From Mucidula mucida (Eukaryota; Basidiomycota; Agaricomycetes; Agaricales; Physalacriaceae): 64,000 nucleotides of DNA. Positions 21,985 through 32,301 of this stretch are shown here, one piece after another. Position numbers and translations under genes: made by a program. The stretch covers positions 1,798,001 to 1,862,000 of the forward strand of contig JADNYV010000001.1 in NCBI GenBank assembly GCA_015501055.1, read 5' to 3'. Under the pieces are notes generated by a model that saw only the letters and a program-made list of their open reading frames with translations, searched no databases and was not told the origin of the DNA. Within the stretch, counting starts at the first letter, position 1. The number at the start of each line of letters is the position of its first letter.

Positions 21985-24214
21985 TCATTGGTGAGCCTGC
22001 ATAATGGCATCCGAGATGAAGATAGCCGACACTTGGTTGCCGCCAAACCAACGACCATTGAGACCCTGTACGGCTTCTTTAGCAGACTCCACAGTGTCGA
22101 ACTTGACATAAATTTCGCCCTAGCGCACGTCATTTGAATTTCCATGAACCAGAGATATATACACGAACCTGCGACTCTTTCTCGACCTTGATGGCGAGGA
22201 CTTTACCGTACTTGGTGGAACATTCGTTCCTAACTTCTTCAGCAAGTTCCTTGTCCCAATTTGGCTCTGTTTCTCTGAAAAAATCTCAATGAGGAACGAC
22301 TGGAGCAAGCTGATAAGTTGACGAACTCTTCAGGGTTGAACATATCTTTGAGAAGAACTGAGCGTGACTGCATAGATTGAGGTATGTTCGGGCGCGCGCT
22401 GTCGGAATATCAGTAGATGTTTGATGCGGAGGGGGGGGAGACATACACTGGTTCGGGGAGAGTGAATGCAGGTTCAGTTCTAGCAAGTTTCTGCATTAGC
22501 GCTTGACGGGAAGCTGCGTTCAAGTTACCGCCTAGTGAAATTGAATCAGTTGGTTGACAGCGACGAGGAAGGAAAGGATCCGCGTACCACCCGAATCTTC
22601 GAGGGAATCTTGCGTCGTGTATCTGACAGTGCCCTTTTCATGGACAGTATTGACACGTAGCTGTTGATGTATTAGAATTGCGATATGGAAGACTCGCCAG
22701 CAACTTGCCTGTCTGCCTGCAAGTTCGAAGCCTTCCATCTGCTCAAGAGCCATTCTCGCGTCTTCCGCGCGTTTGTACCTAGGAGCAGTATAGGACAGGT
22801 GATACAGACAGGACATCAACATACTGTACAAATGCATATCCCTTGCTGCGACCAGTCATTGGATCGCGGTGAAGATCTACAAACTCAAGTTCGCCAAAGG
22901 GCTCAAACACCTGTTTGATGTCTGATTCCGTGAGATTAAAGTGCAACGATCCGACATAAAGCCTGAAGATCATGAGTTAGTATACCACTTTAGGTGAAGG
23001 GAAAAACATACTGCATAGCGCCGTGAGGTGCGCTAACACCCGGCGGCAAGTTCAAATTACTGATGAGGAAAATCAGAAACTAAGCTAGGGATAACCCGAA
23101 TGTCTTACCCATCACCGGGATGAAGTCGGTTTCGTTCAGATTCGGTTAATTGGACAAGAATGGGGAGACCCATGACGACAGTTCCAGAGAGATTCAACGC
23201 CTTTTCTACCAGGTCAACAGTCCGGAACTCGACATAACCAATACTGAAGAAAATAAATCTTAATTTGCTTAAGGCAGGCATGTGCGCACCCTTTAGAACG
23301 GCGCGAAAGTCTGTCCGTGACAATTCTAGAGTCCATGACTGTGTTATCGCCGAGTTTATCTTCGAAAAAGTAACCTAAATCTCTGGCGGTCAGCCTGGCA
23401 GCCAGCTGCGATACGAATACCGATCGGGCTTCGGAGTCGTCTTCTTTTGGTTCGTCGGGATTGTAAGGCTCCGGCTCCTCTACAGGTTCCTCGAACGCAG
23501 GAGAGTTGCGTCTTCAAAATGCTCTGTTAACAAAAGACTGGTTAGAAAAGCTGAAAATACGCACTTGGGCGGCGGCGGTGGCGGTGGCAATGGTGGACTG
23601 CGACGACGAGGAGAGTCCTCGTAAGGGCGGCGACTGTCCCTCCGACGACGGTCATCATCGCGAGGGCGGGAGCTTCGGTCTCCGTTCTTTTGCTCTGACG
23701 AACGGTCACGGCCAGAGGTCTTGCTAACGGGGCTGTCTCGGGGATTGGGGGGCGGAGAGGTCGTTCTCATTCTTTTAGGTCGCTCTTCTCCCTCTGGAGC
23801 ATCAGCCTCGTCGCGCTTCCTGCGACGATCACGATCCTCGCGGTCTCTGTCTCGGCGACGCTCTCGGCTGTCGCCTCTATCCCTTTTTCTCTCGCTGCGG
23901 TGGCTGTCGCGTCTGTGATCCCTGTCCCGGTATTTATCGCGGGAGCGGTCTCTGTCCTTGTCTCTGTAGCGGTCTCTATCACCTCTGTCCCGACTACGGC
24001 GACGAGGCTCGTCATCACGCCGCCTTTCGCGTCGGTCCCTATCCCTTGAGTTTGACCTGTGGGATCGTTTTGTGCGCAAAGTATCTGTGGAATGATCACG
24101 AGCCCTTGAAATTGCTCAATGAGAAAGGCAGTAAATTCTTAAATGGCAGAGCACATACGACTTTGGAGGCGCAGACTCTCTGTCAACCTCCATTTTGCTG
24201 TTTGGGGATGACAT
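21985..24214 (-). CDS. RBM39/Rsd1-like splicing factor (RS domain, two RRMs, UHM)
   Basis: SR-like splicing factor, nuclear, expected to bind U2AF/SF1-type partners and pre-mRNA. It starts MSSPNSKMEVDRE. An Arg/Asp/Ser-rich region spans about 130 residues, then a Pro run, then RRM1 (RSVFVSQLAARLTARDLGYF ... GIGYVEF), RRM2 (LYVGSLHFNLTESDIKQVFE ... GYAFVQY) and a C-terminal UHM-type RRM (MFNPEEETEPNWDKELAEEV ... GEIYVKF) ending in WFGGNQVSAIFI. This order is that of human RBM39 and S. pombe Rsd1. The last intron acceptors are canonical and I found no frame breaks. Confidence 0.9.
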
Positions 24215-24475
24215 GGCGGTTCGAAGAGAAGCTGTACCAAACACGTGTAAATAACCGCCACGCCAACTGTCACTTGCCTTTTCAAGATGACTTTCATTGC
24301 AACATGATTACTTATTTGTATGCTCGTTTCTGCACGTCTAATGGACTTGGACTGACTCTGAGAACTGTAATCCGGCTATTCTCGCACTCCAAAATCCGGA
24401 TCGGCAGAGGCGGTCCGGACGCATGACCGTTTGTCCATCTGGTTGCTCAGACTCTGTTGGCTCTTCTTCTCCATC

Positions 24476-25504
24476 ATGGCTTTCCCCCTAGCATTGGATA
24501 AAGTAGTCGTTATTACTGGCGCTTCTCGAGGAATCGGTCGCGGCTGGTGAGCTCGATCGGAACGATAACTCCAAACTTGATTTGACGCGTGCCCTCCAAG
24601 CGCTTTGGAGTTTGCCAAACATGGCGCTTCGGGATTAGTCCTTCATTACTACGGAGATGCAGAGACTACCAAAGAGATCGAGTCATTGAAAGCTGAGTTA
24701 GAGAACGACACGACCAAGGTCGTTTCGGTAGCAGGCGACATTGCTGATCCAGAAACATCTACCAAGGTTAGAGGTCTGTTCGTGCTATAATGCTGTACCA
24801 AGTTGTTCCCAGATCGTAAAGGCTGGTGTTGATGCCTTTGGGCGCATTGACGTCTTAGTGTCAAATGCTGGAATCTGTCCGTTCGCCGAATTTCTTACTA
24901 TGCCGCTCGGGACATGGGAGCGCACTCGCCAAGTAAATTTGGACGGAACGTTCTACATCACTCAAGGTGTGTAGTATGTACATGATATCTTTGCAGTACT
25001 TAGCGCGAACCAGCCGTGGCCAACCAAATGAAGGACCAGACACCACAAGGAGGCGCTATCATCGGTGTATCTTCCATCTCAGCTTTCTTCGGCGGTGCAC
25101 AACAATGGTTAGTGTTCTCACTAAGCTTTCCGTGACTACCGCCGACTTCGACTCAGTCACTATACACCTACGAAGGCCGGCATACTTTCTTTAATGCAAA
25201 GTTGTGCAGTGGCTCTGGGAAAGTATAACATCAGAGCCAATGCCGTCTTGCCTGGAACAATCGCGACAGATATCAACAAGGAAGACTTGTCTGATGAGGA
25301 GAAACGCGACTATATGACAAAACGCACCTGCCTCGGTCGTCTAGGAGGTATGCGATGAGCGCGCTCTCTTCTCATCGTCTGACATGTTCTGCAGCTCCCG
25401 ATGATCTTGCCGGGCCGGTGGTGTTTTTGGCAAGTCACCTGGCCAAGTATATCACGGGGACGTCTTTACTTGTTGACGGTGGCCTTGCTGTTAACCTCCA
25501 ATGA
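24476..25504 (+). CDS. Short-chain dehydrogenase, L-rhamnose-1-dehydrogenase-like
   Basis: Classical SDR with cofactor motif TGASRGIG, NNAG-equivalent VSNAG, catalytic Ser in IIGVSSISA and the Tyr/Lys pair YTPTK. The intron at about 25107-25157 must be removed to form YTPTKAGILSLMQS. The C-terminal half closely follows what I remember of fungal NAD(P)-dependent L-rhamnose-1-dehydrogenases (first step of the non-phosphorylative rhamnose route), including ALGKYNIRANAVLPGTI and LLVDGGLAVNLQ. Other members of this SDR group are 3-oxoacyl-ACP-reductase-like, so the substrate is tentative. No other rhamnose-pathway genes are nearby. Its stop lies only 16 bp from the stop of the convergent cupin gene. 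Confidence 0.85.
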
Positions 25505-25520
25505 AGTGTATATAACAACT

Positions 25521-26246
25521 TTAGAAGAGATTCTTGACTGAAGTTCGTAAAAACAGTGTACATTTTGCCCGAAGTGGCATCATCATACGGACATAACCGA
25601 CAATGGTTGTCCATCCACCTCAACAGGTTCCGCGGAAACCAAGACAGTAACCCAGTGTGCCCAGTTCGTAGTTGACGGATTCTTCCAAGCATGCAAACCG
25701 CCTTTCATTACGACAACGTCCCCTGGCGTTTTGATATGCGTCTCTGACCCATCCTCCATCATAAGAATCAGCTCCCCTTCAACTAGACGATGTTAGTCCA
25801 GTGGCAATATCGATAACGTTGCCTACCGAGGATGTTGTAATCCTGGGATGAGGAGCGATGCTTCACGTTAATCAGATAATGGTGCTGACATGGCTCGCCA
25901 CGACTGACCATGGGGGTGACTCCTCCGGGACACAGAAGAGTCGCTCCGGTATTTGCTCCTGGTCCCTTTGGAAGCAGATTCAGATTGTTCGGATCTAGCT
26001 CTCTTTCAGCCCCATCTATACTTCAATCGAGATCAATATGGTCAATAGAGGAGAAAGAGCTACAAGTACCCACGAGGAGTTATTGTCTTTGGTCGGTAGA
26101 CCGTCTTCAATAATGTAGATGGTCGCTACTTTCGCTCCCAATGACGGGATATCGTGCCACTGCTGTTTGCTATCGATTTGTATGCATGCTTTCCCATCTT
26201 CGTTGTGAGAAGTAACGATACGACGAGTATTGGGTGGGGTAGACAT
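25521..26246 (-). CDS. Cupin-domain protein
   Basis: Single cupin barrel of about 180 residues, starting MSTPPNTRRIVTSHNEDG. The cupin core is seen as CQHHYLINVKHRSSSQDYNILVEGELILM and later HIKTPGDVVVMKGGLHAWKNPS, which carry the usual His/Glu metal-ligand positions. The protein belongs to a fungal group of small cupins with no assigned reaction that I know. The acceptor at about 26027 (ATTGAAG) is needed; the nearer TATAG gives a stop. The last 15 residues (RAKCTLFLRT...) look unconserved. It is convergent with the SDR gene. Confidence 0.8.
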
Positions 26247-26315
26247 GATGGTTTGTTCGCAAGTGGAAATCAGAGTCTCGGGCCGTTGCCCGTGGAGGTG
26301 TATGAGCTGGCAGTG

Positions 26316-26324
26316 GATCTTATA
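26316..26324 (-). promoter_or_regulatory. TATA-like box of the cupin gene
   Basis: TTATATAAG occurs about 70 bp upstream of the cupin start codon on the minus strand, a fitting place for a TATA box. Recognised by sequence and spacing only. Confidence 0.35.
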
Positions 26325-26401
26325 TAAAGCAGATAAAGTACAACAAGCCCTCGACGCGAAGTCTACCGTACACGTACTCATGGTGCAGTATCTTTAACTT
26401 A

Positions 26402-27760
26402 TTAGACAAGGCCACATGAATTCAAAGACGCGGACGTACAATAATAATACTCGTCGATGAGCGGTATCCAGTCCTTCAACAACGCACCGAAGAGACCAAT
26501 CAGCGGAGTGTGCATAGTACGGTCTGCGACAGCGTCCAATTTGGGTCTAAAAGAGATGTGAGGCAAATTTGCGAAACAAACGTTTGACATACCTTGTATA
26601 TGTTTTCCAAATGGAATCGCGAAGTAGATACCAAAGCATATCTCTATCTCTCCGCGCATATTCTGCGCGTTCCAATTGGGCAGAGGAGGGAGGGCTGCGA
26701 CGCAGACTTCGCGAAACCAGCTCCAAGGCAAGCGCAGTAGATAACGCCTTACTCTTATGATTCTTAGAAAACAATAAACCAGCTGATGCGGATTGATCAG
26801 AAGGCTAAGCTTGACAAGAGAAAGAGATTCTTACCATAGACCAAAGGCCGGAGAATGTAAATGATTTCTGCAGCCCATTCTTGGGGAGAGGACATAGATC
26901 TAACCAGGGTTAGTGATGGTTTTACTGAATCGGTAGTTAAAGCTTTGGGGAGCAAGTAGTCTTCCACTGCTGTATTCGAGCGCGTGGGGGGAGGAGATAT
27001 TAACGGATGTGGTAAGGGTGCATGGTTGTTCTTCAAGTGATCGGGAGTGGCTGAAGGGGAGACGGATGGGCTGGAAGGCGCGAGAGTTGGAGAAGATGCA
27101 TTTGAAGGCGGAACTTGGGGTACTGAAGTAGGATCAAACTCTCGTTCTGGGATTGGAGGCGAAAGCAGAGGTTTTCGTGTGATCCGTATCATAAGAAGGC
27201 GAAGGACAGCTCTACGCTTTTAATCAGGATGTGAACGAGGCAGAGATATGAAGCGAGACGCACTTGATGACCTCGAGGAGGAGAATGCCTCGCCATCTAC
27301 TTTGATTCGATACCTTGCGGCGTAGGCCCATTTCCACGACTAACTCGGTGAAACGGATGAGTTCAAGCGAGCGGGCGGCCCATTTGTAAACGTCGCTCTT
27401 AACGGACCACGCCCTGGTGAAACGAGAGTGTAGTGATGGAGGTATGAGAGGTCTGTATCTGGGATTCGATTGGACGACCTTGGCCAGCAGTGTATCATGA
27501 TACATGCTCATCACGTTGAGCAACGTCGAGACTACGTGGCGATTAGGACACGCGGTAGAATACAGGAATTGAACGCACGAGCCTCGGACGCCAGCTCTGC
27601 GTCCTTGAACCGGCCTGGCAGAAACCATGTTACCTTGAAGGCAATAAGTACAAGTCGTGCGGAAGTGAGAAAACCAAGATACCGAGCGCAATGTCGACTC
27701 CAACGACGAGATGGTCGACACGTTTTTGATGAGAAAAGATTCGTACGCAGCGACAGCCAT
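26402..27760 (-). CDS. PEX16: Peroxin 16 (peroxisome membrane biogenesis)
   Basis: Integral peroxisomal membrane protein acting early in peroxisome formation. It starts MAVAAYESFLIKNVSTISSLESTLRS. Splicing joins VTWFLPGRFKDAELASEA, LLNVMSMYHDTLLAKVV and WSVKSDVYKWAARSLELIRFTELVVEMG, the standard PEX16 signature, followed by RWRGILLLEVIKAVLRLLMI. A Ser/Pro-rich insert precedes the second conserved half: AAEIIYILRPLVYA, SRSLRR and PLIGLFGALLKDWIPLIDEYYYCTS. The C-terminal end is uncertain: the open frame ends NSCGLV at 26402, but a GTACGT donor after the YYY run could splice to a different short tail. Confidence 0.92.
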
Positions 27761-28137
27761 GCTGGCGCGCTGGAGGTGGGCAAGAGAGAAAGACCTGGAG
27801 AGCCTGGGGTAGTGACCGAGTAACACATGCTTGCCGGTAATCGGCTGAGCGATCCATTCAATAGACGGCGTTCTTTGCAAAGGATCTGCAATGCTAGCAT
27901 GCTATTTGTATGTCAAGTAACAGACAGTAGTAATCGCAGTCAAAGTGTTCAAATTTGTTGCAAGCTTTTCAAGGCTTTCTCAAGGCACCTCAGGTTCAAA
28001 CTCGCTTCGTGCCTCGAGGCAGAAAAGTGACTGATATCGTCAATTCGTTACGGGACAACGTCCACCACGAGGAGCTCGCCTGCATATAAATCGAGCGACC
28101 CACTGTCCGCCCATCCGTTTCGTATGAGTTCATTCAT
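27761..28137. other. Divergent promoter region
   Basis: Between PEX16 (minus) and the unknown gene starting at 28138 (plus). It includes a CATATAAATCG TATA-like site near 28083. No other structure was seen. Confidence 0.4.
28083..28091 (+). promoter_or_regulatory. TATA-like box upstream of the gene at 28138
   Basis: CATATAAAT about 50 bp before the start codon of the plus-strand gene. Supported only by motif and distance. Confidence 0.35.
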
Positions 28138-29795
28138 ATGCACCAGTCCCCAGTCCATTTCCCGCCTGATTACTACCGTGTCAGCCCTGTCCGCGGCCAA
28201 CTAGAGGCCTATGATCCTTCATCGCCTCGTAACTGGAGATACATCCAGACCACAGACACACCTAATGAGCTCCGCGTGAGTCATAGCCCTCGCCAGATTT
28301 TACGTCCAGCTTACGCTCGGCGCGCAACAGGTACTTTTACCGCCTGCAGTATCGTCCCAGTACGAGCAGCTGCTGAAGCTTGAGCTCGCCGAACTTTCTA
28401 AACGCCCTTCGGTGCAATGGGAGCGCATTCTCGAAATACGACATCTCAAGGATCGCATGATTAGAAAATGTCAGCGCCTCTCCCGCATCCTCCCTCCCAA
28501 ACGCATCGGCCGGGGCGAATCTTTCGTTTTCCAAAGCCTTATTGCGCCAGAGGATTTCCGCCTCAAGGAAATGGAAAACTGGTTCCAATTGGAGGCCCGC
28601 TCTGCAAAGAGCATTCCGGCTCCCGTACCACTGAAGAGCAAGCCTGTTCTCCAGCGGCCGGTAATTCCCCTCCAGAAAGTCGTTGCTCGCAATACATGTT
28701 GCGCTCGCTGCTCGCGATCAACTGAACCTGCGATTGTTTTGCCTATGCCAGTACCGTCTCCGGGGCAGCCTGTCTCATCCAAAGGTGCTCACCCTGAGGA
28801 TCATCCGCCCAGCTTGCATGCTGCAAAGCGTTCACCCTCGCCTGGCCGTTCGCACGCGCCGGAGCGGAGACCGCACGTATCGGAACACTCTCATGCTGAA
28901 GAGGTCGAGGATGACATTGAACTTACGCGTCCTCCAGACGCGCCAGACGGATCGCGCTCCCCAAGTCCCGACCCACTTCCATATCGGGCACCCTCTCCTG
29001 AACTAGCAGCACTCACACCAATACCAGAAGAAGAATCTGAATCACCATTTCCTTCCACGGAAACCCCTCCTCCCGATTCTCCGACTGTTACGCAAAATCA
29101 TGACGCGGAGCAGAACGAGAGCGGTTCCTCGTCCGATTCTTCCACTATCGCGCCAACGCCACCAGCATCTCCTCCCCCCCTCCCGCACCTCTTGCGCATA
29201 TCAGACCCCAACCTTCTCAAAGATCTCATGGAAACTGACATAATTCCCGCACCAAAGCCTACCCCAGTTCCAATAGAACCTCCACCACCCGTAAAACCTG
29301 CTTTGGCTCGCCGCAGAAGCTGCATCAAGCGTTCCAGCGGTGATTCGGTGAAGACTGTTTCTTGGGCTGACGATAGAGATATATCGGAGCAGATCGCGAA
29401 GATAGCTTTCTTCACTACTGAGCCGAGAGTCGATGAGCCAGGTTTGTAACCGCTCTTATGTGGCGTCTCATTGGTTCTCATGTCACCCTACAGAGGAAGA
29501 CGACGATGACGCGATGTCTGGTATCGACTCGCTCCACCTTGAGCTCAAGAAGAGCTTGGAAGAAGCGCAAGCTGATCCATCACATTTCGAACTAGTGGAA
29601 TCGCTCATCGCAGAACAAAAGGAGAAGATACGCCATGGCATACATGACACTCATCATCTTCGGACGTCGACTTTACTGGAGAAAGGTAGAAACTCAGAAC
29701 TCCACCTTGGAACGTCTCTCATCTATAACTCCTCAGTGTTAGAAGTTGACGACGATGATTCAAAATTGTCCGACTCTGAAGACGAGGACATATGA
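28138..29795 (+). CDS. Unknown Pro/Ser-rich acidic protein
   Basis: Four exons. Exon 1 (MHQSPVHFPPDYYRVSP...) ends at a GTGAGT donor at 28276 and resumes at about 28331 with VLLPPAVSSQYEQLLKLE. A helical, charged segment follows (ELSKRPSVQWERILEIRHLKD, then FRLKEMENWFQLEAR). The middle is a long disordered Pro/Ser/Glu region, then a short conserved-looking patch RRSCIKRSSGDSVKTVSWAD. The two last small exons are acidic and end DSEDEDI. I recognise no domain. The WERILEIRHLKD region may be a basidiomycete-specific coiled coil. All joins keep frame. Confidence 0.7.
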
Positions 29796-29883
29796 CAACT
29801 GTACGAAGGAAATGATCAAACTACGCCGGATGGAAGGATATATGTATACTATTTAACAACATGTGTCAAGTAATCACTAATTC

Positions 29884-30875
29884 TTATTCTTTATTGGAAG
29901 CCTCGCCATCTGAATCTTCATCGTCGCTGTCACCGTAGGCCGCAAGGCCACCAAGACCCTTGCTTGCCGCTTCAAGTTCTTCGGCCTGCTTCAAGTCACG
30001 ACCCGTCGACGCTCGGATTATTCTCCATCGGCGCTTCCATCGCCCTTTGAGAAATGCAAACGCCGGTTGTTTCTCACCAAAGTCCACTAGAATCTTCATC
30101 TCCATCTGGGTGGGGTTTGGTGCCAGCAGAATGAGCTTTGCCGTCTTCTCCATGACTTGTTTGACAGATTCGTCCGGCTAAGACATACCTGAGCATTAGG
30201 TGAAGGGAGTCTAACTGCAACTCACCTCTTCGTCGCTCCCACCCCAGACGTCTTCTTCTTCTCCTTCTTCTTCAATGCGTGCACGTAAACGCGCCTCCTG
30301 CGCTTGGCTCAATAAACGGCGACGTTTTTCCCGTCGATAATCATCTGTTTCTTCCGGCGAGAAGAAGAACGTATCTTCAGAGTCTGATGGAAGATCTGAC
30401 CAACCGGCGGGTGACTCTGAACGAGCATCCATGCCTTTCGGATTGTTTACGTGAAGCGAATCCAGGAGTAGACGGACATCATATCTGGAAAAGTCAAGTT
30501 AAGTAGGAAACAGGACATGGAAAAGCAACTATAGGTACAATTATGTCAGTATGCAAGCCGTGAGAGGTTCGACAAGCTACTACGAGTGTATTCTTATGTC
30601 TTTTCAGAACAAACATACCTGTCTACCCAGACTTCCGGAACCATTTCAGACCCAACGTTGTGGTCTACATAACCAATTCGTATGAGGGCGCACCCTGGCT
30701 TTCCGATCGAAGTGGACTCTAGAGACGCGGCAAATGCAGCACCTCGAGAACCACGGACAACATCAGCCTCGTGGGCTTGAAAGTACAGTGCACCATGCGC
30801 GACGCGCCTGCTATCATCGCCAAGCGCTGCAGATTCCGTCCTGGCGCGGTTCTTGCGTTTCCGCGATGGTGACAT
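29884..30875 (-). CDS. Unknown acidic protein with a weakly SURP-like C-terminal segment
   Basis: Three exons: 30619-30875, then an exon entered through a 132-nt intron, then the last exon to 29884. It starts MSPSRKRKNRARTESAAL (nuclear-targeting-like). The N-terminal part is compact (GKPGCALIRIGYVDH). The middle is acidic with RREKRRRLLSQAQEARLRARIEEE, and the end has KTAKLILLAPNPTQMEMKIL followed by FAFLKGRWKRRWRII. That last block faintly resembles SURP (SWAP) modules of splicing regulators, with the E-hydrophobic and FxFL positions in place; I regard it as a hint only. Its start codon faces the F-box-like gene across a 447-bp divergent region. Confidence 0.7.
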
Positions 30876-31322
30876 AGTGCAAAGCTCACTTGGTCAAAGC
30901 GGGTGTGAAAGTGAGAAAGATCGCTGAAATAGGCAGGTGTACACATCAGATGTGCGTGATACAGGCACAGACATACCGTCATAGTGCTACTCCTGTGTTG
31001 CTCAAAGGACATCTATTCCTCGCTGCGAACGAGCGGGGATGTACTACTTCTGGGTATGCACAGCATCAGCTGAATCGCCTCTTTCCAATGAACCTGGGGA
31101 TGGGAACCTTTGACCTGGTCGATGGCCTGAATTTCGTCTGTTTTTGACATTAGGCAACGGGCAGTGGGGCCTTCCTTTACCGATGGACACGGTGGCCATG
31201 CTATAAAGGTTGAATGAATGACCAGTTCGCAACATCTCTATCTATCCCCCGTATACGCGCCGGGTAAGTAATCCCTTGCACAACATGTACTTGTTTTCTG
31301 ACATGAAGTCTATAGCGCTACC
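30876..31322. other. Divergent promoter region
   Basis: Separates the minus-strand acidic gene and the plus-strand F-box-like gene. Open frames here are short and without coding character; nothing else was recognised. Confidence 0.4.
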
Positions 31323-32207
31323 ATGGACGTGATCCAACCTTTCCCAGACATGCCCTTGGACATTCTCCGTGAAATATTCGACTTCGCGTCGACTTCATCG
31401 CGACAAACTGCTGTCAGTCTCACCTTGGTCTCGTCCTTTGCACGACATTGGACCCTCCCTATCATCTACCGAAACGTAGTTCTAATCTCAGCTCGCGCAG
31501 TCACAAGCTTTCTGGAAGCTATATCAGACTCTACGCGTTCGAATCTCACACCCTACGTTCCACTCTGTCGCAGGGTAAAAACCCTCGGCATCTTTGCGCT
31601 TGGACCGATGCCGTCCATCCAGAAAATCATCTCCTATTGTACCGACATGCAAAGTCTGGCGTGCGGTTTCTCTCTGCGCAGCTACAGCCATCACGTTGCC
31701 TTACAGCCCTCCCCAATCCACCCGTCTCAAGCCAGTGGTCCACTAGAGAAGCATTTTCTTGGGCTCTCCTGTCGAGATGGTATCCCCTTCTCTTTGATAT
31801 CGTCGAATACGACACACTTGCACCTCCAGATATCCATGGACGTCTTGCCCTCCGTAACATCGGTCCTAGGGCATCTGCCAGGGTTAACTCACCTTGCGTT
31901 GAGCATCCCCACGAACTCCTCTGCATCATTGGAAATCGTTCAGATGGCGCTGGCGGGTCTGCTGGACATTAGTTCAGAGCTCCAAGTCTTGTACATGCAA
32001 GTCATGGGCTCAAGGAATCTCGAGTTTGTTGAATCCCTCGAAGCATGGAAGTTGAGCAGGATGGCAGGAGAGAAAGGTCAAAGGAGCGAGCGTCTCGTCA
32101 TATCTAAAGCACCAATATCAGTGGTCAAGCAGTGGGGCGAGACTGCAGGTGGTGGACTGTGGGAGGAAGCAGAAAGAGAAATACAGAGCCGATGCGGTGA
32201 TATCTAA
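31323..32207 (+). CDS. F-box-like protein (agaric type)
   Basis: Intronless, 294 residues. The N-terminus FPDMPLDILREIFDFA, followed by AVSLTLVSSFARHWTLPIIYRNVVL, is the F-box-like motif common in mushroom genomes, where it links to a substrate receptor role in SCF ubiquitin ligases. The remainder has leucine-rich hydrophobic segments (THLHLQISMDVLPSVTSVLG, LPGLTHLALS) as expected for an LRR-like substrate region. No partner or substrate can be inferred. Lack of introns is normal for this expanded family. Confidence 0.8.
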   Translation: MDVIQPFPDMPLDILREIFDFASTSSRQTAVSLTLVSSFARHWTLPIIYRNVVLISARAVTSFLEAISDSTRSNLTPYVPLCRRVKTLGIFALGPMPSIQKIISYCTDMQSLACGFSLRSYSHHVALQPSPIHPSQASGPLEKHFLGLSCRDGIPFSLISSNTTHLHLQISMDVLPSVTSVLGHLPGLTHLALSIPTNSSASLEIVQMALAGLLDISSELQVLYMQVMGSRNLEFVESLEAWKLSRMAGEKGQRSERLVISKAPISVVKQWGETAGGGLWEEAEREIQSRCGDI

Positions 32208-32301
32208 TGACCTAGCGTACATCCCACAATTAGTATATAGATAATTATAAGCTACTTTCTGGTATGCAATGTCCCGGTATATAAAGCGCGCGCAAGTGAA
32301 G

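Noticed and set aside
21657..22145. A 162-residue minus-strand open frame after the RBM39-like gene
   Set aside because: Its first part is an out-of-frame copy of the last RBM39-like exon and the rest has no family resemblance.
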